64,000 nt of DNA from assembly GCA_005281725.1 (NCBI GenBank), contig SSBO01000012.1, positions 2,586,194-2,650,193 on the forward strand, read 5' to 3'. Position numbers and translations under genes: made by a program. Below, one piece after another: positions 1 through 14,214 of the stretch (positions within the stretch are counted from its first letter, which is position 1; every line of letters starts with the position of its first letter). Below the pieces are notes generated by a model. The model was not told where the DNA came from and did not search any database. It saw nothing but the letters and a program-made list of their open reading frames with translations. This DNA is from Wuchereria bancrofti. Its lineage: Eukaryota > Nematoda > Chromadorea > Rhabditida > Onchocercidae.

Positions 1-3000
1 GCTTTCATCGAGATGGCTAAGATTATGAAGGATGCATACATGGAATTTTGAAAGATTAGGCAACAGTTAAAAAAGTGTTATCTTTCAGATCCTTACACTA
101 AAAAAAGGATCCAGGATATCCTCGTATTATGATTGAGTTCCAAAAATGTTATATCATATTTCTGTTGGAAAACTTTTATCAAAAGACATATTTCTTAAGA
201 CATCAATTGATATCAGGAGAAAGACTAACCTCAACAACGATGCTTTTCACTTTGTTTAGAAAGGGTCGGTGAAAACTGAGGAGAAATTAAAAAAAAAAAA
301 AACCAGTAGAAGGAAAAATTCTTCCTAGCTTTTTATAAATCAGATGAAAATAGAAAGCGATTACTGTATGCCCAAACAATATAACAGAAAACAAAAATAA
401 AAAGAACATTTTGGAACATTTTCCTGTTCGTATAAGCCTGAACATATATACATATATATATCGATCGGCTCTTGTATACACGCTCCTTGCCTTCAGCTTA
501 CATTTTTTTCAGACTTAAAGAATCTTCATCAGCCAAAGTGTTTCAGATTGTTGGTTACAATGGCAATAAGTCTCTATTATACTGAGAGCTAAAGACTGAA
601 GCAATCATTGGCCACAAATTTTGCTGAAGTTAAATAAGATGAGCAGCTTCTGGCGCAAAGATCGTTAGGTGTATTAAGGATTTGCCACTTAATAACTCGT
701 ATTTAAAGTGTCGCTTGGAGACAAATTGTGGCCTATATGTGTTGGAAAATTGTACTACTAGACTGTTGAAAAAATTGCAAAAATGTTACTAATTATTCCA
801 TAAAAGTAATTTCCTTGGAAGTGAATATATATATATTACTTATTTAAAAGAAGATTCAAAACTCTTATCAATGTTGGAATTCATTATTGTTAATGATGAT
901 ATTGATAATAATGGAACGGACTTTATTTACCGCAACATAAATATCACAATTCTGAATCACTACAGCAATGTCAGAACAATCGCAATTAATTTAAGGCTGA
1001 TACTTTGATGGCATTCCACAGTGTATGTGACAGAATTCTAACAAAAAAGGGAAAGCTCAACAACGAAATGTGTCTAAATCATTTCGAATAAAAAATATTA
1101 AGAATATTAGCAATTTTTTTTTTTGCGGATGAAAGGATTGCTTTTTGTTTGCTCAGCATTCAGTAGTGAGTTAACAAGAATAAAAAAAAAAATCAATTTA
1201 GTAGTGAATTAAGGTGTCTCACCCTTAACATTCTACTCTCTGCTAATCCTTTTATACATGCTATAACTTGCTGAATCAAAGTCAGAATTTCACTTTTCGA
1301 TAATCGCTGCTGTTTTAATGATCAAATTTTACCATTATTTTATCACTTGTTTGTCCAAAAAAAAAAAGTAAAAATAATACCAGAAAGACTAAATGTTGGT
1401 TTTTGATCAGCAGTAACTTACTAAATATTGATTCCGAAATAATAAGTAATCAAATCGTGTAAGATATTCCAAACTGTTAAAGTAAAAAAATGCTATACCA
1501 ACAAAACAACAGCAAAGCATTTTCAACAAGCAGATAAAATGATTTTTCACTAAATTTTCTGAAATAAAAAAAATTGTAGTAATTATATAAGTAGAAGCAA
1601 ATTAAAAGCAAAAAAAATAAATACTATCAAACAATTTTTTGGTTTAAGTGAAAGTATTTTTTCCGTCATATATATAAGTATTAACAATTTAAGCAGAAAT
1701 ATTAATTGATTAATTATATATATGTTGTGGAAAACGGAAGGATATCTTAAGGCATGCAGCATGATTAGATGAGAAAGTAAGGAATGAATAGGAATAATAG
1801 GAAATCTTTTGATGACAAACGCAGTGGGACAGAGCGGGACAGGAAAAGACTGAATGATCTAAATGGAATGGGAGCATATTGACAAAATGAGGCTTGAATG
1901 CAAGTAATATGTCGAGTTCAATTGCAAATGGTCATTCAGTGGGCAGTGCTGTCCCGCAACGTGCCAAGCCAACTGATGACGACGACGACGACGACTATAT
2001 GTGCCTATGTTATAATGCCTAATGCCAATAGCTCCTTCTTTGGCTCTTTCTCATCATAGCGCGTTTCATGGGTCCTAAGGGAACCGGTAAGATGGAACCA
2101 ACACATTTAGCTAAAGCCATATATATTTGCTAAAAGTATTGCTGTAGTGTTCACTCAAATGAGCTGCCATTAGTGTACCAATCAAGTTCCTTCTCAGTGT
2201 AACGCCCACTTTTTTCAAACTTATTCAACCACTTCAAGAAAAACTGTCCTATGAATCAGTTCCAGAAAAAAACAAAACCCTTCAAATTAAATTATGTGGA
2301 AAGTGATTTTGACAAATCGGAGAAATAAAAGATTTATTGCAACATCGGTAATCATTCTCCTCTGTTTAATTTGTGAAGTTTTACAGCTTTTTGCATAAAT
2401 AAAACAAACGGAAGTAGTTGAACAAAGGAAAAAATACTGTGATTATTAGAGTTTAAATGAAGCATGGAAACGATATGAAGAGACAATAATTGGAGAATCC
2501 TAGAACAAGTCACCACAGTGAGTTTCACTTCAACGATGAATCAACTGGGAGTATCGAATTCGAATCAATGAGTTTTAGAAAGGAAACTAAAACTCATCCT
2601 GATCATATTCTGGAATTGAAAACCAGTAAACTGTAGAGATTTTTTATTCAACAATATCTACAAATATAAAACCATAACAGTGGTCATTATAAAAATTAGC
2701 GTGAAAATTACAGTAAAAATTGCAATGCTTAATATTTTGGAATTGTAAAACAATACGCTTCGACAGAAGTAACGAATCAGTCAAACGCTTAACAGCTGAA
2801 TCTTTCGTAACACATCATTTATATCGACTTACGCAAGAGTAGTTCATAACAACAATGTTTGGAGTAGTAAATTTCTACTACTCGTTAATCTTTGAACAAT
2901 TGCTTGATTAGTGATTCGTGACACGTAGTGTAAGTATATTTTTAGAAGTACTTGACAAAGTCCAATGAAGACAAATAAGTTATAAATGACTAAATAGTTG

Positions 3001-4193
3001 CATATGGAATCGTTAAAATAACCCAGTATAAGTATTTAGATTGCATTGAAACAACCAAATCTAGAATAAAAACAGTTTATACGTAACTTATCCGGAACGG
3101 TAATTTGATGAATACATCTAATTATAGTGGGTATAGTTAATTTGTTGCTTCATTTTTGTAATAGCAACTTTCATCAACCAAGTTCACATTTGAAAGGGTG
3201 CGCAATTGATCGCAAGGTAATTTAATGGTTTGAACAGGTGGTTACAGAAACCACTCAGCATCATTTGAGCCATTTTACCTATTAACATTTTTAAGACAGT
3301 GATATAAACGGTACAACCCTGCCAATGCACAGTTATGTCACGAGGATAGTGACAAAAAAAAGGAAAAATTAGCATGACAATCGCAAAATACTGTGGGATA
3401 ATCAATGGTGAGATCGCATGTTTATTGGACGGTCAAATGACAGAAGAAAAGAAGAAAATAAGTGCAAGTGATGATAAAAGTGAGAAGCATTTATAATAGA
3501 ATAACTTTCTGTTCATGATCACAACATTATAAAAGTGAAAATGAATATAAATCAGTTAATCATCGTAACATTAAAAAATACAGCATTAGCCTCAACCTCA
3601 GTGATTTCAAATAGACCTGATAGTTTGCTGATAAGACTACAACCAGTCGTTTTATATTCGGGCTGGTTATAATCAGATGTTATATCAAAAAAATTAATAA
3701 CTGCCTTCCCATGTTTCCAGATTTCCTAATTTAAGTCTTACGTCTTAAAGCTCCGTTGAGTTCAACAAACTGATCTAAAAAATCTCATAAACTGCCAATT
3801 TGAAATAAGCAATAATGACAGCAAAGTAGATAACAGAATTCGGAATATTTAATTGATCTCAGATAGGTTACCGAACGAAATTTATCGAAACTTTTTAAAA
3901 TAAAGAGTAGCAGCATTATACCTATATATCCATCATACGAATCTACTTGTATCATATGACAACTAAGATATATCCTCTTACACATTGGCTAGAAATAATT
4001 TTCTATATCATTTCAGCAGTGACTGATAACTGTAAGCGATACACGAAATCAAGCTCTGCTACTCCTCGAAATAAACAATTTGACTTGCAAAAAATTTCCT
4101 CCCTGCTTTAACATTTCAACGAAGCACTAGACAATAATATGATAATGAATCAAAATGTAAGTTTTCAATGTAGAAATAACCAAAAGATATTCC
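1..4193. other. Intergenic region, no recognisable gene
   Basis: No open frame here resembles a known protein in either strand. The stretch is AT-rich with many A and T runs. A GAC trinucleotide run lies near 1977-1997, and the 1,740-2,110 part is visibly richer in G and C than its surroundings but holds no clear exon. The last few hundred bases before 4,194 would be the 3' flank of the G-alpha gene on the minus strand. Confidence 0.6.
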
Positions 4194-7100
4194 TCAGCAA
4201 AGTCCCATTGATTTCAAGTTTCTAGCAATAATCATATCCAGGCAAGCATCCAAAACAAACTGCACATTGTTTGTATCTGTGGCGCATGTGTGATGACAGT
4301 ATATTTCTCGCTGAGGAGATCTGAAATGTACTGTAAGCCAATCTGATTTTTCTAACGGTGCAAGACATATATCATATTAATACTGATGACTTTCCTTGAA
4401 CAGCATTAATGTTCTACTCATGTAATATTTGCAATTGAAGGTAGTTTTTCAAACAGTTCTAAGAAATGTCCAAGACATAACAAGATTCAACTTCATTTGT
4501 TCCTGAGCATTTATGAATTTTCATGACATTTGACATACTCAAAGATCTGATATGAGCCAGTAAAAATTTGAAACCTATTAAGTTGTTCAAATTTCCATTG
4601 TATATAATTGATACATTCCGTTTGGTTCTGATGTCCTGAAATACATCAAACAGTTTTTGAGCCAGAAAATTGTAACGGAAGATATTATCGTATAACAACA
4701 CCATAGCGAACCTTTGTATTCCGGAAAGCATGTCGTTAAAGGTGAGCGGGTTATTTTTTCAGCAAAAAGGTCTTTTTTATTTAGAAATAAGATGAAATGA
4801 ATGTCGGCGAACCATGGGCTATTACATATTGAGTCGAAAAGCTTCAAACTTTCCTGCATTCGATTCTGTAATAATAATTATTATTACCATATGAATAAAA
4901 ACATAGATAATTGTTTTCCGTGACACTTCGCTATACTTGATATCTTCCACTACTTATCTTATTGCAAGTTTACCTCATTTCAACTTGTGTGAAAAATTTC
5001 TAAGTTTCTGGACTTTCAAATTCAATTTTTGCATCAGTTGAATTTGAAATAAAGCAAAATTAAATATTTCCATGTCATCATATCAAATGATTTTTCTGCT
5101 AATTGCCATCTATTATGAAAACGTTTTACTGCCTAAATGAAACAAAAATTTTGGTACCGTGCAATTATCTTCCCGTAATGTTTGGTCATATTCTGATAAT
5201 GATGATATAAATATAATTGCATTTACGTTATCAAAACAATGTATCCATTTTTTTCTTTCAGAACGTTGTCCGCCAACATCGATCACTCTGAAATTAACGG
5301 TCAGAAATTTCCCGCAATCAATATTTTTCGTGCATTAATTTTGAAGATTTCACTTCAGATAAACAATGGGCCTAAATGAGAGATGACATTTATAATCACA
5401 ATTTTTTCAAAAATATAATTGTGATTATCTACCATTATGTGAATACTTGCTGAATATTATCATTTTTAAAAGAGATTTCGCACGAAATTAAAAAACGAAG
5501 TTAACAATATGAAGCACATAATTACAGAAGAATGAAAAGATAGTTTAAAAAGTTTCAATAGTTCAAAAGATAAAAGTCAGAGACAAAATCCTTTCTTAGT
5601 TGTGATAAATAAGGCACATTATTCAAACACTCTCTTCAGCCGCTTCATTTGTTCTTTCCTCTTCAATCTATCATTTCTCTATTTCTTCAGTTGGTGACAA
5701 TCTCTTGTCGCTAGAATTGAGCTTCTTTGGTGGCAAACACTACTGCACATTACTTTTGTTGCTAATCTATTTTATTTGACCTATTTATTCGTTGTTTATA
5801 CTCGTGTAGGTCAAACTATTCAATTTTTTTTCTAAGGGATACGTAGCGGTACTCTATTGATTTGCTTGAAATTTTTGGAATTTTTAACTCAATTTGTTAT
5901 CATTTGTTGCACAATGAAGTGTCTGAGATTGGATTTCATTTCATTAAATCATTATTTGCATTTATGCTCTAATACTGGGACGTGAAATGCAAATATTGTT
6001 TACGATGTAAACGGCTCTTGCGAAATAATCAGTAGGAAAAGCAATACTAATAATAAGTGGCGCACATTTATGCATCAGTGGAAATCTAGTGTAGTAGTAA
6101 CGCGCATTACAACAGTTGAAGCGCACTCATCCATGCACTTCAAATAAATAGCAGTAAATTGCTGAGTACAGAGTGCAGATGCTTCTTGCTGAGGACTTGT
6201 CCAGCTTTTATTAACTCTATTCAGAGACCATTCAGGGATCGTGCCATAATCATCATCTGGAAATACATCCTCATCCGCTATAGCCACGTTTCTCATTGTT
6301 ATTTATTTATTTCCTTTTTTTACTTCTTTTTTATTTTGTCCACGTTCTTTTTAATTTACTAAACACTTCCTCAACTATCTGCTGATAATTATTTGGTTCA
6401 CTTTATAACACTGCTGCACCTGACCTTCATAAGTACAAATGAACATCAGAAACTATTGCGCTTATGTCTTCATCTGAATTCTTAAACATGATTTTTGTAA
6501 CAACGCTTGCGACCAAATTATCTTTGTTTCATTCATTCACTGCTCAAACTTCCGATGACGATTTTGGTGCGGAAACTTAGTATTTTCTGAATCAAATATT
6601 TACCTGAATGTAAGTCCTTTGAGTTCGAAATGTACTTCGGTTATTCCCGTTGTTTTAATTCTCGTCCGTAGCAAGTCCTGCTCTGTTGGTAAATAATTAG
6701 GGGAGCTTAACCTCGGCAAACTGTCTAAGAAACTGCAACACTTTATTGTTTCAAGATAAATTTATGCTTCCAGTAATTGTTATTAATAATGAAATTGACC
6801 AGTAGCTCTCATTTTGTCCACTTTTATTCTATTTTAGTTTTTTGAAATCTACCAGTGAAAATCACACGAGTGAACAAAAGTCCTCCTAATGTCAACAAAA
6901 ACTGATCTTAAAAGAATGATGTTAGGAAGCAAATTTATTTTCATATAAAGAATGAACTATTTGGCAGAATCATCGATTTGATACTCATTGGATCGTTTAT
7001 AGCACTCCCTGACACCGCCATCAGCCCAAAGTCGCTGCATTGCTGCTGATAACTCTTCAACAAGTTCTTCTTTTTTGGTATGAACAGTGGCAAATACAAG

Positions 7101-7892
7101 TTGACTGTCGCGCTGCAATATTAAGAAAGCCAGTGATTCCGGAATTCTGGATATTTTAATAATTCTTTGTGAATGATATCCTCTTTATAAAGGATAGAAG
7201 AAACAAACTATGGTTATTAATTGACTGCATATACTGGTGATTTAGTTTGGCATCTTACCACAGTGACTTTCATCCAGTTGACTCAGTCTTTCTTTAGACA
7301 CAATAATCTTTTTTAAGTTCTACTTTGATTTCATCGAATTAATTGTAATTTTAAATGGATATGTATGTATAATTTTGACTCAATCATCTCACTATAGTAT
7401 TCGGAGCAATTACTGTTTAACTGTCAAAACACATATGTTTCAGGTGTACTGGGAAACTTAGAAGATCCTAACACATTTTGACTAGTAAAAACTGGATAGT
7501 TCGTACTACCGCCATTTGACTTATAGCTCGCATTATTTGGTCTCCTCCTGGCGTAATCATAGATGATACATTCGGTTACTCTCAACAACCCGATAGTGAC
7601 AGGTTGATTTATTGGGATAATTTCATTTTAAATAAGTATGTGAGACTGCAAACACAGCTGCCCATAAAGGACATTTCTGGCTATTACCCTCCCCTATTAT
7701 GATATTCGTAAATTTGAATTAGTGAAACCAACCATTCTTTCGGGGTCCTCATATTCAATTTGCAAATGAAACATTGCTCTGAGAATTGCTAGCATGCAAT
7801 GTATGCAATTACTGTAAACCACTGGTTTTATCATCTCCAGATCTTGCTGTGAAAATCCATCTTTATGTAATATCCTGAATAATTACAAGCAT

Positions 7893-7923
<31 letters not shown>

Positions 7924-9484
7924 GTGCACATATACTTCACACTTTCTTGAATTCTGCTTGAAATTTTACTGGCACTTTTCAAAACAGATTTTAGCAGTGA
8001 TAATTATCATCCTTTCTCCTAAAAACTGCATATCAGTTTGAAGGGGAAGTAGTGATAAATGAATGATATGTATGATATAAAGGAAAATGATTAGTAATTT
8101 TTAATATTTTGACTTCAGTGTATTAGAACTTATGTTGTAGACAAATTTATTTAATTTGATAAGATCCTGAATTACATCAAATAAAGAAATATTGTTAATT
8201 TAAGGTATTTAACGCTTTACAGACCTCATTTGCTTGAGTATTGTGCTTTTTCCACTTTCGCCAGCTCCTGCAATTATTTATTTTACATTATTTGCAGTTT
8301 GCAAGGATACATTATATAAAAGTTGTAAGAAGAAAAGGTATTTTCATGTCTTTTTACCAATATAAAAAGATATAAAAGTTGAGGGAAAACTAAGACGTAC
8401 TGTGTGATAAGATATATTGTTTACCATAATTTAACTTTGTTTTTTGTTATATATATACTGTTTAGCATAATTTCATAGTATATATTCAAAACCAGATTAC
8501 AAATTGCGAAATAGTAAGTATTATTTTAGACTGCATAATGCCTGCATTTTGTTGATACTTCCTCCAAATAGTTCTTCACTAATAGCATTAATTATTCATT
8601 ATTTTAAAAAAAATGTTAAGATTCTATGATGAAGGTACAATGAAGTGATAATTCATCTAACAGACTAGTTTAAAGCAAATGCAAATTTTAAGACAATAAC
8701 AGTAGAATAGCGAGTTATCAGTGCATATCAAAACATCCTATTGAAGAATTGTAGTAGTTTCGGATACTAACAATATGCAGATATCGGGCACTAAATAATA
8801 TCCAATAATTGATCAGAAAAAAACTCTTCCGAATTAAACAGTCTTCCGATTCTAAACTGAAGCAATAAAATGTTTTGAAAGTGACGACTCGACAACAGAA
8901 GTAATCGGTTCAGTCCTTTAATGTTTGTAATAAGAAACTAAGAGTATCGTTTGTGATCTTCATTCGATACATATTTACTTCAATATTCAAATTTAAAAAC
9001 TGATCCCATTTTAGCATTGTCAATCTTAAATGATGAGAGAATCATTTTCAAAATTGCGTTATATAATACAATAAGAAAGCATCCATAAAGAGAAGGCTTC
9101 AAGGGTCAAGCGAAAGTATGTGAAATTTAAATATGACATCATGCTATAAGATATATTTATGAGAGTTTGTTCATCGAGAATTCATTTTGGTTTTTTTAAT
9201 TTTTTCTCCCTCTGAAGCATGATGATATCTAAAAGCAATTCTACTTATTACAATGAATTCTAAATTTGTGATGTCGAAGTTATGTTTACAACAAGGCTTA
9301 GTCGGGAATTCCATTGAAATGATGAAAAATACGATCCAGATGATTTTTGAAAAATGTCAGACGTACCTAATAAAAGAAGTTTAATGATCCGAAGTGACAT
9401 TGACTGATCTTTTTTGATTTGCTCATCGATTCGACGGTTCAAATTCTTCTGATCTTTTTGATCCCGTGAGGCGCAATGCCCCAT
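4194..9484 (-). CDS. Heterotrimeric G-protein alpha subunit (nematode-type, Gi/o-like)
   Basis: GTP-binding alpha subunit of a heterotrimeric G protein, acting on the inner face of the plasma membrane downstream of a seven-TM receptor. Nine exons, 9484-9367, 8267-8225, 7874-7733, 7112-6958, 6732-6604, 5287-5158, 4865-4712, 4635-4575 and 4320-4194, join in phase to 352 codons, the normal family length. Seen directly: MGHC at the N-terminus (Gly2 for myristoylation, Cys4 for palmitoylation), P-loop GAGESGKST built across the exon 1/2 junction, switch [23 protein letters not shown] base-recognition motif and TCATDT. The C-terminus ends LKSMGLC, so the pertussis-toxin cysteine at position -4 is absent and a cysteine is the last residue. 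It resembles the expanded worm GPA set; I cannot assign it to one member. Confidence 0.93.
5392..5428. repeat. 12-bp perfect inverted repeat in a G-alpha intron
   Basis: Arms ATAATCACAATT at 5392-5403 and AATTGTGATTAT at 5417-5428 are exact reverse complements with a 13-base loop. It sits in the intron just upstream of the exon carrying the DVGGQ motif. It could be a small transposon relic or a chance AT-rich stem. Confidence 0.6.
7893..7914. repeat. (TA)n microsatellite
   Basis: An uninterrupted TA dinucleotide run of about eleven units in an intron of the G-alpha gene, just before the exon that ends with EYEDPERM. A similar run lies at 14258-14282. Confidence 0.9.
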
Positions 9485-12402
9485 GGCGCCAATAATACGT
9501 TATAGTTCAATTGTACTACCGGAAGCACTATAAAGTGCTATGTAATTTGGAATACAATAACACGATAGGAGCAGAAAAAGAAACGAACCCGAAAAAGGGT
9601 CAAAATATTAGGGTCTAGATCAAGAGTTCAATGGAACTTATGATGCAAATAATGGATTGATTTTACCAGATAATTTAAACAAGTACTTATATAAAACTGG
9701 GCAGGCAAGAGATCAGTTATGCAGTCATAATGAATGTTTCATGTGATTCACTAACTGATCATTGACATCGGACAATATGGCTCAACCACCACCAATTCTT
9801 CTGTCTCACTAATGAATCAGTGAGGAACAAATAAAAAGTTTGTTTGGGTTCTTCAGCAGCAGCGAAGAACGGAAAACATATGTGGTTGGTAAATCAATTG
9901 AAAGAATTGAGATAGCTGAAGCTGAAACGATCGCTGATAGTGATGACGGCAACCGTCCTCTTGATAACAACAGTAGTGCTTGTTGTTGTTGTTGTTACTG
10001 TTGTTGTTGTAATTGATGATGACGACGATGATATAATTGATGAGAAAGAAGAACTGACCCTTAGGGGTACTTACCCTGTCATATTTCTCTAACTCTAATT
10101 CACTGTCGATGACTCCTTATAGCCGTTGCTTTTTTTGACACGATTTGACGCTATTTTGTTAAGTGAATGTTGCCGTAGTGAAGATACTCCGTTAAAGAGA
10201 GGTGAAAAGGAGTGAGGATTGTAGAAGGAGAAGTGAGGGTATTGCTGGGCTAGGGACTAGGCTATTCCAAACACCAGTCTGTGCCTACAACCACCTCAAG
10301 GATCTACTAAAGGAGCAGGCTAAGACTCCTTCTACAGCACCCACAGAGAAGCAACAAAATGTTAGTCCTCCTTTTCCATCTGTTGTCTGTCCCACATGCT
10401 TATCAGTTAGTTGCAATCCTTTACTCTACTCATTACTACTCATCTGCCATCAGAAATAGCAGTTGAGTAGTCATCAACGATTACGGGCAGCCCTATTCCT
10501 CCCACACACATAGATACATACACACACACACACACAAGAATTCACTGAAATGCACCAACAGAAACTCATTATGCTCACCAACCTACCTTTAAGGTGTTTG
10601 ACTCTCACGATTGTCGTCATTTAGAAGTTTCTATGACTTTCCTGCGTAGGTTCTTTAGGAACTTTGGATGCGGAAAACATAGGTATACACACGGTTTTTT
10701 CCGATAGTTAGCCGACTGCGGCTGTGTACAGCTGAGGAGGGCCTAAAGTAAAGAGTGACTAAATGACCAGTTCTTCTGGAGCAGACAACTAAACAGTTAC
10801 CGTTAGCTTATAACTAACGAGATTCTCAACCTGCAGAGAGAATTCTCCTGCTTATATCATATTTTCTCATTTCTTTTTCTTTCTCGTAACTTATGTCTCC
10901 ACCAATTATCAATTCGAAGTGATAAAAAAAAATGATTGTATTTAGATTATCTCCCCGGATGAAAATAACTCGACAATTTTGCATATTTCACAGAAAGACA
11001 GGATGTCTTTCCTTCTTTAACTAAAATAAAAAATGCCAATGAATACTGGAAAGTCACTAAGTGGTAAGGAAGTAAAACATTCTTAGCAAATTTATTTCGA
11101 AGTCACTGAAAGCCCACTAAAAAATGTCTCTTTTTTTGTTTAAGAATTTATGGTAGAAGACGAAATTCGGAATATTTCTCTAAAAATATTAGACATGGCT
11201 GATACCTTTAGTAACGGAAGAATATGCGTACTTTGCACTGTATCCCGTCATTATTTTTTTTTAGCAGGTGTTAGACAAATTCCTTGAGGAATTTCATATG
11301 CTTTTAATATGTATGAATGCCCTTCCGTCCACTGCTGCTGGCGACTCCTTCAAGACCAAAATTTTTTGCATGCTTCTATTGCAATAGTTTTATATTACAG
11401 TTGAGGTTAAATCAGATATTATTGGATTGGATACATCAACGTTGATTGAAATAACGTTGAAATTATCCTACAGGTCTGTTTAGAGGTTGTTTACTAGTAT
11501 TCTTTTAATGACATATTTCGTGTAATTAATTTATGTTTAAGCATACTTTATTGAATCGATAATATTACGAGAAACACTGACTTTTCCTAACGGGTGTTTT
11601 GCATATTTCAATTAATTTATGATCGTATCAAATAATTTTAACTAATTACGGATGATTCATTATTTATTTGTGAAAGTGTTTAATGTAAAAAGGACCTAGA
11701 ATGAATCATTCGTTGATGGAAAACTTAAGATTTCTTTTCTGCTGATTCTGATATTGCCATGCAAATATATATCTTAAGAATTCTAAAGTTTATGCTAATT
11801 TTTTACGGCGAAATAATTCACAAACAATAATTGAAAAATATGTGATTTAGCAGCAATAATAAACAAGAATTCCCGAAGAAAAGGAAAAGTTTAGTATCAC
11901 AAACAAAATGATGGCAATCCTTGTTTGGTAAATAATGTACGGAAGGTATTGGGTACTCATAAGCACACTTGATAAATTCTGTCTTCAGCTGAAGATGGCA
12001 CGGAAGAATACTAAAAAAGATTATTTTCAATTTTCTATATGATTATGCTATGGCTACTGATAACACCTCTTCATATCTAACCTTTCATGAAACATTCCCC
12101 AGAGTTTATCTATTAGCTCTCTGTCTGTCGGCATGCTTTTTTAACTATCACATTTCGAAGAAATCATCATCGCTATGTATTCCCGGAAGTTAAGCATCCT
12201 TTTCTTATAATTTTAATAAAAAGTTTCCTGCTTCTACCAAAGATAAATTCTCATTAAACGGTTTGAAATAGTAAACCGCAATTTTGCTTTTTAGATAATT
12301 CTCATACATACAAAACTAGAATTTGCGGTGGGGAATGCAAGGTTCATTTTTTGTTTCCTTAATTTATTTGCCTAAAATGTAATCATCCGAACCATTTCTT
12401 TA
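9485..12402. other. Intergenic region with simple repeats; G-alpha 5' flank
   Basis: This is the upstream flank of the G-alpha gene and the 3' flank of the acidic secreted-protein gene. It contains TTG and GAC/GAT trinucleotide runs near 9975-10035 and a CA run near 10520-10537. A plus-strand open frame at 10202-10459 has somewhat coding-like composition between about 10240 and 10360 and a possible donor at AAT|GTTAGT, but it matches no family I know and I do not call it a gene. Confidence 0.5.
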
Positions 12403-14214
12403 TCAGCTCTCTGTTACTTTGTGCTTATGATGATTCCAATTTTCCGATGTGTTGCTACTGTCCAAGCGATTATTACGACGTTCTTGCATTACTTTCACTT
12501 TGCGAGAATTGCCGGCTTTTGACGCATGTTTCACTCGTTTTACTAAAGAGAAAAAAAAGGTAAGTGATAAAAAGACATATCTATTAGTCAATTTTGATAA
12601 CGTGTTATTGAAAAAGATTGGTAAAAACAATTCTGAATGGCTTCTAGTCTAAAGCATACAATTGTCTTATTCCTAAAATTTCTTGTTAACTATTAAAAAC
12701 CAAACGAGATAAGAACACCGGTTGAATTCCGAAGAAGTTAGTTAATTATCTGTGATAATAATGTTACATTAACTGAAATTTAATAACGTTAAACATTACA
12801 AGGGACGATTTTACCATGGTTACCATCAGAAGTGAGCTATGCTGTTGCAAATAAACTACTTTCATTACAAAAAAGTTTAAATATGGAGAATGTTTACAAA
12901 TCTAAAAAGTTCAAACCTAGACTGAAATTTAAAATTACCATTTTTTTTAATGACAACATCGATCATTCCTTTTTCCATCAAGATATGATCTTTTGGCGCC
13001 GAAGAAATGTTGTGCGAGTAATCGATTATATTCGCTTCTTTAGTAGAAGACAATAATTCTTCAAATTTATCCTCAAATATTACACGTTGTTTCATCTTCC
13101 AAAATAAAACGGTCTCCTATTTACTGATTTCCTATCCATTAGATAATTTATGATTAGAAATCATAGCATTATCCTCATTCACTGATTCTAAGGATTATTT
13201 TCATCTCATAAAACTCATGAACCATTGCTCATTTCTTCTGTCAAATTTAGAAACTGATGTTTAAAAGAACACATTTTATCACTTAAAATAGTTCTTTTGT
13301 CTGCTTGTCGGGATATTACCTACCGCAAACCTCGTTCCTGTAGTTATAAGCACATTCAGTTTATCCAAAAAGTGCGTGTATTTGGAGTGTGATGATACTA
13401 AACCTAGTTGATCTAGAAGTTGCAAACAAAATGTGTGTAGAATGTGACTACAATAAAACGTAAGTCTATCAAATAGTAGGAATATAAAAGAAAAAATTCG
13501 TACAATCTCGTCATCTTCTTTCTTAGAAACGTTTTCACCATTATTTTCATTACCATTTGAGTTGTTAGTTATAATCTCCGTAACAATGTTGTTGTCATTC
13601 CGTGATTCGTCGTTAATTAAATTCTCCTTGTCGTTATCACTACTTTTCCATTCATTTATTTTATCCTTCTGAGCAATAATATATTTGCGGCATGAAGTTA
13701 TTCCTTTGACCTCCTCCCAAATCTCAGAAATTGTTTATTATGGTTTAAAAAGAGCAAAAGCGCTAAAAAAAGTACAATTGCAAAGAATTACAACAAAGAT
13801 TTTGAAGATATCCTGATTCTACCATGAAATTTTTCAGTTGTTCATTTTTCAGAAAACCTGACATGAATATCGCTATCCTCGGTATTTTCATTTGTGAAAG
13901 CTTCATAATCATTATTATTATTATTATCATCATCATCACCATCATCATCATCATTGTAATCACCATTATCCATCTCATTAATCCACTTTTCTTTCTCACT
14001 ACCGTTTCCTCTATCTGCGTCTGTTGCTTAAATGATATCAGTAACTTATAAATCACATTTCATGTCTTCGTTTTCCGGCTTACAGAGGATCAGATTGAAA
14101 AATGAGCTTACATCCTGAATGAAAAATGATTCGACTTGCTTCAACAACAAAAATCCACACAATGATAATGGATACCGATCGAATCATGATCTGAGGGGAA
14201 TAAGTAGAGTCCAT
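12403..14214 (-). CDS. Secreted acidic Asp/Asn-rich protein, family unknown
   Basis: I do not recognise this protein. The first exon (14214-14112) encodes a hydrophobic leader (IIIVWIFVVEA) that looks like a signal peptide. It joins in phase to 14026-13863, which carries a Gly/Asp/Asn-rich tract (NDDDDGDDDDNNNNND) written in GAT/AAT triplets. A third exon begins near 13722 (IWEEVKGITSCRKY, then many Asn, Asp, Glu and Lys). Further coding stretches are QLGLVSSHSKYTHFLDKL near 13425-13320 and KQRVIFEDKFEELLSSTKEA at 13095-12930. The last exon, about 12545-12403, is strongly basic (VKHASKAGNSRKVKVMQERR) and ends at TGA. The phases of the exons between 13500 and 13100 do not close in my model, so the middle is uncertain. 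Acidic body plus basic tail suggests a secreted matrix or binding protein, but no function can be claimed. Confidence 0.55.
13910..13957. repeat. (ATT)n(ATC)n trinucleotide run inside coding sequence
   Basis: On the minus strand this reads as AAT and GAT codons and gives the poly-Asn/poly-Asp tract of the acidic secreted protein. Such runs are prone to length change by slippage. Confidence 0.85.

Noticed and set aside
10202..10459. A plus-strand 85-codon open frame in the G-alpha upstream region
   Set aside because: No family resemblance, no convincing acceptor, and no neighbouring exon in phase.
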